The notes below the pieces were generated by a model, which saw only the letters and a list, made by a program, of their open reading frames with translations, made no database searches and had not been told where the DNA came from. From the NCBI GenBank assembly GCA_035626475.1, contig DASPNP010000010.1:86243-150242 (forward strand): a stretch of DNA of 64,000 nt, read 5' to 3'. This DNA comes from DASPKT01 sp035626475. GTDB taxonomy: Bacteria; Pseudomonadota; Alphaproteobacteria; Azospirillales; Azospirillaceae. Made by a program: the position numbers and the translations under genes. Positions 1 to 8,340 of the stretch are shown in pieces. The number at the start of each line of letters is the position of its first letter. Within the stretch, counting starts at the first letter, position 1.

Positions 1-1
1 C

Positions 2-3000
2 AACAACGGCGACGAGCTGATCGCCACCGCCAGCGTCAACAGCACCCTGGCCGGCACCATCGGCAACGACACGCTGGCGGGCGGCCTCGGCAACGACACG
101 CTGAGCGGCCTGGAGGGCAACGACAACCTGAGCGGCCTGGAGGGCGCCGACAGCCTGTCGGGCGGCGTCGGCAACGACTTCCTGGTGGGCGGCCTCGGCA
201 ACGACACGATCGACGGCGGCGCCGGCGACCAGGACACCGCGCGCTTCGACCTGGCCCGGTCGGCGGTGACGATCCTGGCGAACGCCGACCGCTCCGCCTT
301 CACCGCCACCTCCTCGGCCGGCACCGACGTGCTGACGGGCGTGGAGGGCGCCGGCTTCACCGACGGCTTCGAGCGGCTGGTGGCGCAACGCTTCACCATC
401 ACCGGCGGCGAGGCCTGGGAGGGTACCGATCTCTTCGGCGACAGCATCTCGGCCGGCGCCGGCAACGACTTCCTGCGGGGCGGGGCGGGCAACGACACGC
501 TGCTCGGCAATGCCGGCGGCGACGGCTTCCTCGGCGGCGCGGGCGACGACAGCATCGTCGGCGGCGCGGAGGGCGCCTCCAGCTCCGGCGCCTTGATCGA
601 CGTGGTCCAGTATACCGGCGCCCGGGGCGGCTACGACATCCAGCGGACCGCCGAGGGCGTGTTCGAAATCACGGACATCGACACCACCAACGGCAATGAC
701 GGCAAGGACACGGTGACCGGGGTGGAGGGCGCCTCCTTCTCCGACACCTTCGTGCGGCTGCGGCCGCAGACCTTCAGCAATGCCGACGGGTCGGTCTTCG
801 TGCAGGGCACGGAGTACGCCGAGTCGATGAGCGGCGGCGCCGGCAACGACTTCATCCGTCCGGAGGGCGGCACCGACACGGTCAATGCCGGGGCTGGCGA
901 GGACACCGTCTATTTCGACGTGGCGGACAGCGCGGCGACCTTCGCCCGGATCGACCTCGCGGCCAACATCGTGGAGGTCACCATCGGCGGCGCCACGACG
1001 CGGCTGGTCGGGGCGGAGATGGTCAGCTTCAAGGGCGGCGGCTTCGCCCGCCTGACCCAGCGCGAGTTCGTCAATGCCGACGGGTCCTACTGGGAGGGCG
1101 GCCGCTTCGCCGACACCATCTCGGCCGCGGCGGGCAACGACTTCCTGAGCGGCGGGTCCGGCGACGACAGCCTCTTCGGCGGGGCCGGCGGCGACGGGCT
1201 GCAGGGCGGCACCGGCAACGACACGCTGAACGGCGGCGCCGACGGCAAGAGCGGCGTCTTCGACCGTGTCGACGTGGCCCAGTACAAGGGCGTCGCGGCC
1301 AACTACGTCATCACCCCGACCGGCGGCGGCACCTTCACCATCGAGGACACGGTGGCGGGCGCCGGCAACGAGGGCAAGGACACGCTCATCGACGTGGAGG
1401 GCGCCTTCTTCGCCGACGGCTTCGTCCGGCTGAAGGCCATGACCTTCACCAACCCCGACAGCTCCCTCTATGTCGAGGGCACGCGGTTCAACGACACGCT
1501 GGACGGCGGCGCCCAGAACGACTTCGTCAATGCCGGCGCCGGCAACGACACGGTCGCGGCCGGGCTCGGCAACGACTTCGTGAACGGCCAGGACGGGGCC
1601 GACAGCGTGGTGGCCGGCGATGGCGGCGACTTCATCTATGGCGGCAGGGGCAACGACACGATCGACGGCGGCGCCGGCAACGACGTCGTCGGCTTCGAGG
1701 GCGACTACGCGACCTTCACCCTGACCCGCGCCGGCGCCAACGCCACCGTCCAGGACAACTCCAACCAGGATGGGGACGAGGGTACGGACTCGCTGACCGG
1801 AATCGAGGCGATCAGCTTCAAGAACGCCTATGTCTCGCTGAACGCCGACAACGCCCTCGCCATCAGCGCGCGCGACGGCAACGACAGCCTGGCGGCCGGG
1901 GCGGGCAACGACTTCATCTTCGGCGGCCTCGGCAACGACACGATCGACGGTGCCGGCGGCAACGACCATCTCGCCATCGACGCCAACCGCGCCAACGTGA
2001 CGCTGACGGTCGACGGGCCCGACTTCCTGCTGACCAACAGCGTCACCGGCGAGGTCGACCGGGTGCGGAACGTGGAGAGCATCAGCTTCCGCGACGGCTT
2101 CCTGCGCCTGGCGCCGGAGATTTTCACCGACCCGAACGGCAACCGCTCGATCCAGGGCTCGATCCTGGCCGATGCCGGCGGCACGGCGCTGCAGGGCGGG
2201 ACCGGGAACGACTATCTGGACGGCGATCTCGGCGCGGACAGCCTGTCGGGCGGCACCGGCGGCGACTTCCTGGTCGGCGGCGACGGCAACGACACGATCG
2301 ACGGCGGCGGCGACGGCACCTCCGGTGGTTTCGCGCTTTACGACGGCGCCCGCTACCGCGGCGCCGAGGGGTCGTACATGATCGTCAAGAACGGCGACGG
2401 CAGCTTCACCGTCACCGACACCAACGGCACCAATGACGGCGGCAATGACGGCATCGACACGGTGACCGGGGTCGAGTTCCTGCACTTCGCGGGCTCGACC
2501 CTGCGGGTGGCGCCGCTCACCTTCGCGAATGCCGGCCGACTGTCCGTCGACGGCACGAAGTTCGCCGAGGCCCTGGCCGGCGGCGCCGGGAACGACTTCA
2601 TCGCCACCCGGGGCGGCGACGACACGGTGGACGGCGGCGGCGGCGACGATTTCGTGTTCATCGAGACATCCATCGCCAACGCCAGCTTCGCCGAGACCGG
2701 CGGCACCGTGACGGTGACGATCGGCGGCGGCTCGCCCGCCACCGTCAAGCTGACCAACGTGGAGCGCGTCGGCTTCACCGACGGCGGCGTCGACCTGGCC
2801 ACAAGGAGCTTCCCGGTCGCCGGCGGCACGCAGTATTTCGGCACCGAGATCGCCGGGGACAGCATCGACGGCGGCACCGGCAACGATCTGCTGATCGGTT
2901 TCGGCGGGGCCGACACGCTGGCGGGCGCGGGCGGCAACGACCTGCTGGAGGGCGGCGCCGGCGCCGACAAGCTGGACGGCGGCGCCGGTACGGCGGACAT

Positions 3001-3682
3001 CGCCCGCTACGGCGGCAACTTCGCCGACTACACCATCACCAAGATGGGCGGCGTGGTGACGGTCGTCGACAACAGCACGGCCGACGGCACCGACACGCTG
3101 GAGAATGTCGAGGCGCTGCAGTTCAAGGACAGCTTCCACCGCATCGCGGTCGAGACGAAGGACCGCGGCAGCGGCGGCCGGGACATCTACGGCACGGTCA
3201 TCGGCGAGGACATCGACGGCACCGTCTTCGACGACGGCATCGTCGCCCGCCAGGGCAACGACACCGTCGATGGCGGGGCGGGCGGCGACTACATCGACGG
3301 CGAGGAGGGCGACGACAGCATCCTCGGCGGCGGCGACGGCGACGATCTGCGCGGCGGCGCTGGGGCCGACTCCATCGAGGGCGGGACCGGCGGCGACACG
3401 ATCACCGGCGGCGCCGGCAACGACACCATGACCGGCGGCGACGGCGAGGATTTGTTCATCTTCGTCACGGGCAGCGGCAACGACCGGATCGTCGGCTTCG
3501 ACACCAGTGACGACAGCCTCGATTTCCTCCGCCTGTCAGGGGCGGGCGTCACACCGTCGGACACGACGCTCGGCGGGACGGCGGGGCTTTTGTTGACGGC
3601 CGCGTCCGGCGAGACCGTCTTCCTCGTCGGCCTGAACACCGCGACCCACTTCGCCGCCATCACCTTCATCACGACTCCCTGA
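2..3682 (+). CDS. RTX calcium-binding repeat protein, 5' end outside window
   Basis: The reading frame is open from base 2, so the gene begins upstream; 1226 residues are visible. Glycine/aspartate-rich nonapeptides of the GGxGNDxLxGG type occur in blocks along the whole length and are expected to fold as calcium-binding parallel beta-rolls. The blocks alternate with about nine copies of a different segment of 50-60 residues that typically ends in a VEGxxFxDGFxRL-like sequence. The last 80 residues (FIFVTGSGNDRIVGFD..., then an S-G-E-T-V-F-L-V-G strand) match the usual C-terminal end of RTX proteins exported by type I secretion, so the product is probably extracellular. No catalytic domain is visible, and a structural or adhesive role is inferred. 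The next RTX-type gene starts 9 nt after the stop, so the two are probably cotranscribed. No ABC exporter gene is in the window. Confidence 0.9.
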   Translation, partial: NNGDELIATASVNSTLAGTIGNDTLAGGLGNDTLSGLEGNDNLSGLEGADSLSGGVGNDFLVGGLGNDTIDGGAGDQDTARFDLARSAVTILANADRSAFTATSSAGTDVLTGVEGAGFTDGFERLVAQRFTITGGEAWEGTDLFGDSISAGAGNDFLRGGAGNDTLLGNAGGDGFLGGAGDDSIVGGAEGASSSGALIDVVQYTGARGGYDIQRTAEGVFEITDIDTTNGNDGKDTVTGVEGASFSDTFVRLRPQTFSNADGSVFVQGTEYAESMSGGAGNDFIRPEGGTDTVNAGAGEDTVYFDVADSAATFARIDLAANIVEVTIGGATTRLVGAEMVSFKGGGFARLTQREFVNADGSYWEGGRFADTISAAAGNDFLSGGSGDDSLFGGAGGDGLQGGTGNDTLNGGADGKSGVFDRVDVAQYKGVAANYVITPTGGGTFTIEDTVAGAGNEGKDTLIDVEGAFFADGFVRLKAMTFTNPDSSLYVEGTRFNDTLDGGAQNDFVNAGAGNDTVAAGLGNDFVNGQDGADSVVAGDGGDFIYGGRGNDTIDGGAGNDVVGFEGDYATFTLTRAGANATVQDNSNQDGDEGTDSLTGIEAISFKNAYVSLNADNALAISARDGNDSLAAGAGNDFIFGGLGNDTIDGAGGNDHLAIDANRANVTLTVDGPDFLLTNSVTGEVDRVRNVESISFRDGFLRLAPEIFTDPNGNRSIQGSILADAGGTALQGGTGNDYLDGDLGADSLSGGTGGDFLVGGDGNDTIDGGGDGTSGGFALYDGARYRGAEGSYMIVKNGDGSFTVTDTNGTNDGGNDGIDTVTGVEFLHFAGSTLRVAPLTFANAGRLSVDGTKFAEALAGGAGNDFIATRGGDDTVDGGGGDDFVFIETSIANASFAETGGTVTVTIGGGSPATVKLTNVERVGFTDGGVDLATRSFPVAGGTQYFGTEIAGDSIDGGTGNDLLIGFGGADTLAGAGGNDLLEGGAGADKLDGGAGTADIARYGGNFADYTITKMGGVVTVVDNSTADGTDTLENVEALQFKDSFHRIAVETKDRGSGGRDIYGTVIGEDIDGTVFDDGIVARQGNDTVDGGAGGDYIDGEEGDDSILGGGDGDDLRGGAGADSIEGGTGGDTITGGAGNDTMTGGDGEDLFIFVTGSGNDRIVGFDTSDDSLDFLRLSGAGVTPSDTTLGGTAGLLLTAASGETVFLVGLNTATHFAAITFITTP

Positions 3683-3691
3683 GGGCCGAGC

Positions 3692-6600
3692 ATGACCACG
3701 CCTCCCCCCGACCAGAACCTCGCCCCCGTCAACACGGTGCCGGGGACGACGCGTTCGGCGACCACCGGCCAGGCCCTCGGCTTCACCGGCGGCAACCAGG
3801 TGCAGATCGCCGACGGCACCGCCAACGCCACCATGACCGTGACGCTGACGGCGGCGAACGGCACCGTGGCCGTGACGGGCACGGGCGGCACCGCCATCGG
3901 CAGCGGCACCGCGACCCTCACCATCACCGGAACGGTCGAGCAGGTGAATACCCGGCTGGCGACGCTGACCTTCACCGGCACCGCCGCCGGCGCCGCCACC
4001 ATCACGGTGGCGACGGTGGACGGGGAAGGCTTGCGCGACGACGACACCATCAACCTGACGGTGGCGGACGCGGTGAACCTGGCGCCGGTCAACACCGTGC
4101 CGGGCGCCACCCAGTCGGCGACGGCCGGAACGTCGGCGGCGATCGCCGGCGTGTCGCTCAACGATCCGGAGGACGCGGCCAGCATCGCCGTCACCCTGAC
4201 CGCGACCAACGGCACCGTCGCGGTCACCGGCACCGGCGGCACCGTCACCGGCAGCGGCACCGCCACCCTCAGCATCGAGGGCACCGAGGCCCAGGTGAAC
4301 GCCCGGCTGGGCACCCTGAGCTTCACCGGCATGGCCGCCGGCGCCGCCACCATCACGCTGGCGAGCTCCGACAAGGCCGGCGGCACCGACACGGACGTCA
4401 TCAACATCACGGTCGCCAGCGCCGCCAACACGCCGCCGGTCAACGCCGTGCCGTCCACGACGGTGGAGGCGGTGCTGAACGTCTCGAAGGCGATCACCGG
4501 CGTGTCGGTGGACGATCCGGAGAACGCGTCCACCATCACGGTCACGCTGGCGCCGACCAACGGTACCATCGCGGTCACCGGCACCGGCGGCACGGTGACG
4601 CCCGGCACGAACGGCGCGCTGATGATCAGCGGCACCGAGACGCAGGTGAACGACCGGCTGGCGACGCTGACCTTCACCGGCACGGCGGGCGGCTCGGCCG
4701 CCATCTCCGTCACCAGCGCCGACGGGGCGGGCGGCACCGATACCGACACGATCAACATCACGGTCGCGACGCCGCCGAACACGGCGCCGGTCAACACCGT
4801 CCCGGGCAGCACGCTCGCGGCGACCTCGGGCCAGGGGACGGCGGTCGCCGGCCTCTCGGTCGCCGATGCCGATACCGGCGCCACCCTGACCGTGACGCTG
4901 ACCCCCTCGAACGGCACGGTCACGGCCAATGCCAACGGCGGGGGCGCCACCATCGGCACTGCCACGGGCAACGCCGTCACCGTCAGCGGCAGCGTCGCGG
5001 CGGTGAACACGGCGCTCACCACCGTCTCCTTCACCGGCCGCGCCCAGGGGTCGGGCAGCATCACCGTGAAGACGTCGGACGGCGCCGGCGGCGAGGACAC
5101 CGACGTCGTCAACTTCGCCGTCACCAACAACGCGCCGGTCAACACCCTGCCCGGCATACCGACGGTGACCGCCGGCACCGCCACGGCCATCACCGGCATC
5201 ACGGTCGACGATCCCGAGGCCAACTCGGCCATGACGGTGACGCTGTCCTCGACCAACGGCACCATCGCGGCCACGACCGGCGCGGCCACCGTCACGGCCA
5301 GCAACGGCAACACCACGCTGGTGATCGCCGGGACCGAGGCGGCGGTGAACACGGCGCTGGGAACGCTGAAGTTCAACGGCACCGCGGCCGGCGAGGGCCG
5401 CATCACCGTCGTGACCGACGATGGCGCCGGCGCCAGCGACAGCGACACCCTCACCATCACCGTCAACGCCGCCCCCAACGTGGCGCCGGTGACGACCGTG
5501 CCGGGCGCGACCCTGAGCGGCACCGTCAACAGCGCGCTCGCCTTCACCGGCGGCAACGCCATCTCGGTCAGCGACGGCAATGCCGGCGACACGATCACCA
5601 TGGAGTTCAGCTCGGCCGGCGGCAAGTTCGCCGCCTCGGGCAGCGGCGTCACCGGGTCGGGGACCGGCGCCCTGACCCTGATCGGCACCCAGTCGGCGGT
5701 GAACACGCTGCTGGCCGGGGTGAGCTTCACGCCCGACGCGGCCGGCGACGCCACCATCACCATCTCCACCAGCGACGGCGCCGGCGGCACCGACAGCGAC
5801 AAGATCTCCGTCACGGTCGCGGCCTCTGCCCCGACCACGGGCGGCGGGGGCGGAGGGGACGACACGCCGGCCAACCCGGGATCGGGGACGACCACCACGA
5901 CGGTCGGCAACACCACCGTCACCACCCAGCAGCAGACCGACAGCTCCGGCGCGCAGGTCGTGACCACGACCGTGGCCCCGGTCCCGGCCGGCAGTGCCAC
6001 GCCTGTCTCGGTCCCGCTCTCCACCGCCGGCGGGACCACCGTGCTCGCCGCCGAGCTGCCGGCCGGCACCGGCCTCGCCGTGACCGGCCGCAGCGAGGCG
6101 CAGGCCCCGGCGGGGGCGGCCACCGCCCTGTCCGGCGAGGTGACGCGGCTGGTCTCCGACGCGTCCATCCGTACGGAGATCGGCACCGCCGTCACCGGCT
6201 ATGTCGGGACCCTGCCGTCCAACGCGACGGTGACGGTCCGCACCATGACGCCCAGCGTGACCGGCACCACCGCGCCCACGGCTCCGATCGTCATCTCGGG
6301 CCAGGCGGGCGGCACCGGCGCCACGGCGCAGGAGGCGCTGGTCATCGACACGCGCGGCCTGCCGTCCGGCACGGTCATCCAACTGCGCGACGTGGAGTTC
6401 GCGGTGCTGGTCGGCCCGGTGTCGGCCACCGGCGGCGACGGCAGCAACTACGTGGTCGGCGACGGCTCGCCGCAGCAGATCGTGCTGGGCCCCGACGACG
6501 ACACGCTGCGCGGCGGCGCCGGCGACGACACGGTGGGCAGCGGCGCCGGCGCCGACCTGATCTTCGGCGACGAGGGCGCTGACCGGCTGTTCGGCGGCGC

Positions 6601-7618
6601 CGGCGACGACACGCTGACCGGCGGCGGGGGTTCCGACACGGTGGTGCTGTCGGGCGCGCGGGGCGACTATCTGGTCACCGCGGGCGCGTCGGGCACCGTG
6701 ATCCGGCAGGTCAACGGCACCACCGACGGCACCGACCTGGTGGTGGGGGTGGAGACCGCCGCCTTCGCCGGCGGCTCGGCCTCGCTGGCCGAGCTGGCGG
6801 CGCGGGAGATGCTGGTGCAGCGCGCGGACGGGCTGGTCGTCTCCTGGAACCAGGTCGCCGGTTCGGCCGGCTTCCGGCCGCTGCTCCAGATCGGGCCGGA
6901 CGCGTCGGTGCAGGGCGCCGGCGATTTCAACGCCGACGGCCGCGGCGACCTGCTGTTCCGGCATTCCAGCGGCGTGACCCTCTGGTGGAACGTCGCCCAG
7001 GGCGCCCAGGGCTTCACCCAGCTGCTGGCGGTGCCGGCGGACGCCCGGGTGCGCACCGGCGATTTCCAGGGCTCCGCCGCCAGCGACCTGCTGGTGGAGC
7101 GGACCGACGGGCGGCTGAGCTATGTCGATGCCGGCACGGGCGCCGAGACGCAGCTGTTCGGGATGAGCGCCGGCACCTCGCTGATCGCCGTCGCCGACCT
7201 GGACGGCACCGGCCGGGACGAGATCCTGTTCCGCACCGACGCGACCGGCGGCGTCTATGCCTGGAACGGGCAGAGCTTCGTCGACCTGCTGACGCTCCCG
7301 TCCGGCTGGTCGGTCACCGGCACCGGCAATTTCCTGGGCTCGGCGGCGGACGATCTGCTGCTGTTCAACGGCACCAGCCGCGTGCTGCTGTTCTGGGACG
7401 CCACCCAGGGGGCGGCCGGGTTCCGCGACTTCATCACCCTGCCGACCGGCTGGAGCCTGACCGGCTTCGGCGACGTGAACGGCGACGGCTACGAGGACGT
7501 GGTCATCCGCAACGACCAGACCGGGGCGGGCGTCTATTGGACCGGTACTGCGTTCGGCGACCTCGGCACGGTGCTGCAGGGGCTGACGCTCCTGGGCGTC
7601 ACCGACCTGACCACCTGA
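3692..7618 (+). CDS. Large repeat protein: Ig/cadherin-like modules, RTX block, FG-GAP-like tail
   Basis: The 1308-residue product has no signal peptide. Residues about 10-710 hold six modules of roughly 117 residues that start with APVNTVPG-like sequences and contain VTLxxxNGTxxVTG and VNxxLxxLxFTGTAxG; these look like Ig- or cadherin-like beta-sandwiches. A glycine-rich and then a threonine-rich linker follows. Residues about 930-985 are RTX nonapeptides (DDDTLRGGAGDDT). The last 250 residues are FG-GAP/VCBS-like repeats with GDFNADGRGDLLF and GDVNGDGYEDVV calcium-loop motifs. The tail closely resembles the C-terminus of the CAP-domain protein at 60935-62563, which suggests a shared export or surface module. 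The lack of a Sec signal together with RTX repeats fits type I secretion. The start lies 9 nt after the upstream RTX gene. The function is probably adhesive or structural (inferred). Confidence 0.88.
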   Translation: MTTPPPDQNLAPVNTVPGTTRSATTGQALGFTGGNQVQIADGTANATMTVTLTAANGTVAVTGTGGTAIGSGTATLTITGTVEQVNTRLATLTFTGTAAGAATITVATVDGEGLRDDDTINLTVADAVNLAPVNTVPGATQSATAGTSAAIAGVSLNDPEDAASIAVTLTATNGTVAVTGTGGTVTGSGTATLSIEGTEAQVNARLGTLSFTGMAAGAATITLASSDKAGGTDTDVINITVASAANTPPVNAVPSTTVEAVLNVSKAITGVSVDDPENASTITVTLAPTNGTIAVTGTGGTVTPGTNGALMISGTETQVNDRLATLTFTGTAGGSAAISVTSADGAGGTDTDTINITVATPPNTAPVNTVPGSTLAATSGQGTAVAGLSVADADTGATLTVTLTPSNGTVTANANGGGATIGTATGNAVTVSGSVAAVNTALTTVSFTGRAQGSGSITVKTSDGAGGEDTDVVNFAVTNNAPVNTLPGIPTVTAGTATAITGITVDDPEANSAMTVTLSSTNGTIAATTGAATVTASNGNTTLVIAGTEAAVNTALGTLKFNGTAAGEGRITVVTDDGAGASDSDTLTITVNAAPNVAPVTTVPGATLSGTVNSALAFTGGNAISVSDGNAGDTITMEFSSAGGKFAASGSGVTGSGTGALTLIGTQSAVNTLLAGVSFTPDAAGDATITISTSDGAGGTDSDKISVTVAASAPTTGGGGGGDDTPANPGSGTTTTTVGNTTVTTQQQTDSSGAQVVTTTVAPVPAGSATPVSVPLSTAGGTTVLAAELPAGTGLAVTGRSEAQAPAGAATALSGEVTRLVSDASIRTEIGTAVTGYVGTLPSNATVTVRTMTPSVTGTTAPTAPIVISGQAGGTGATAQEALVIDTRGLPSGTVIQLRDVEFAVLVGPVSATGGDGSNYVVGDGSPQQIVLGPDDDTLRGGAGDDTVGSGAGADLIFGDEGADRLFGGAGDDTLTGGGGSDTVVLSGARGDYLVTAGASGTVIRQVNGTTDGTDLVVGVETAAFAGGSASLAELAAREMLVQRADGLVVSWNQVAGSAGFRPLLQIGPDASVQGAGDFNADGRGDLLFRHSSGVTLWWNVAQGAQGFTQLLAVPADARVRTGDFQGSAASDLLVERTDGRLSYVDAGTGAETQLFGMSAGTSLIAVADLDGTGRDEILFRTDATGGVYAWNGQSFVDLLTLPSGWSVTGTGNFLGSAADDLLLFNGTSRVLLFWDATQGAAGFRDFITLPTGWSLTGFGDVNGDGYEDVVIRNDQTGAGVYWTGTAFGDLGTVLQGLTLLGVTDLTT

Positions 7619-7627
7619 GCGGGCGGG

Positions 7628-7660
7628 CCGCCGGCCTTGCGACGTCGCAATGGCCGGCGG
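7628..7660. terminator. Long palindrome between convergent genes, probable bidirectional terminator
   Basis: Arms 7628-7636 and 7652-7660 are perfect 9-bp complements. The interior TTGCGACGTCGCAA (7637-7650) is itself a perfect palindrome, so the whole forms a 16-bp stem with one bulged base. It lies between the stop of the repeat protein and the stop of the minus-strand PAS gene. There is no clear T-run, so intrinsic termination is inferred. Confidence 0.5.
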
Positions 7661-8182
7661 TCAGCGCAGCGTCCAGTCCAGGGGCGACTCATGCGGCGTC
7701 GCCACCTGGGAGACGATGCGGCCGGCCAGCAGCCGGTCCACGCTCTCCCCGTCCGACGACAGCGGCAGGTACAGGCACTGGTGGTTCCAGCGCCGACCGT
7801 CCAGCACGCGCTCGCCGCCGTCGACCAGCGGCACCCGCGCCTCGACCAGCTGGCGGTACTGCGCCTCGACATAGGCGCGGACCTGCGCCTCCGGGATATC
7901 GTCGGTGAAGCGGCCGGTCATCTCATAGCCCAGCTGCAGCGACAGGGTGGTGGCGACCACCCGGTAGCGGAAGCGCATCGGCGTGCCGTGATGCACCTCC
8001 ACCAGCGACACCCGGCCCAGCATGTAGGAGAAGTCCAGCGGGTCCATCCCGGCCCAGGAGGGCATGGCCCGGCCGCCGCGCTTCGTCTCCCAATAGTCCA
8101 GCAGGCGGGGCAGCGGCGCCTCCAGCGGCGCCCGCAGGTCGGACAGGGGGACGGCGGTGCCCGAAGCTGCCTGCGGCGTCAT
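7661..8182 (-). CDS. PAS-domain protein (PAS_5 type)
   Basis: A 173-residue single-domain protein. The central part (LLDYWETKRGGRAMPSW, DPLDFSYMLGRVSLVEV, FRYRVVATTLSLQLGYEMTG) has the features of the PAS_5 family common in alphaproteobacteria, often of unknown ligand. It has no kinase, cyclase or DNA-binding domain, no signal peptide and no membrane segment, so a cytoplasmic sensory or partner role is inferred. I chose the ATG at 8182 because GGGGAGGACGGGA precedes it at good spacing; an upstream in-frame ATG at 8215 lacks such a site. It runs divergently from the large sensor kinase gene and could be part of the same signalling unit. Confidence 0.75.
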   Translation of the reverse strand: MTPQAASGTAVPLSDLRAPLEAPLPRLLDYWETKRGGRAMPSWAGMDPLDFSYMLGRVSLVEVHHGTPMRFRYRVVATTLSLQLGYEMTGRFTDDIPEAQVRAYVEAQYRQLVEARVPLVDGGERVLDGRRWNHQCLYLPLSSDGESVDRLLAGRIVSQVATPHESPLDWTLR

Positions 8183-8340
8183 TCCCGTCCTCCCCGACCA
8201 AGCCCTTCCGGCCATGGTAGCACCGCGCGGCGCGCGGGGGGTAGGGGGCGGGGCAGACCTTGGTATCGTTGCGTCCCCGCCCCCGGCTGCGGCACCCTGG
8301 GGGACACGCCCCCTACCCCCGGGGCGGGGAGGCAGCGATC

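Noticed and set aside
62..3440. Regularly spaced short DNA repeats that could suggest a CRISPR array
   Set aside because: They encode RTX nonapeptides in one open frame and have no constant spacer length.
3289..6964. Long minus-strand open frames opposite the two RTX genes
   Set aside because: Repetitive V/P/A- or R/G-rich translations that mirror the plus-strand repeats.
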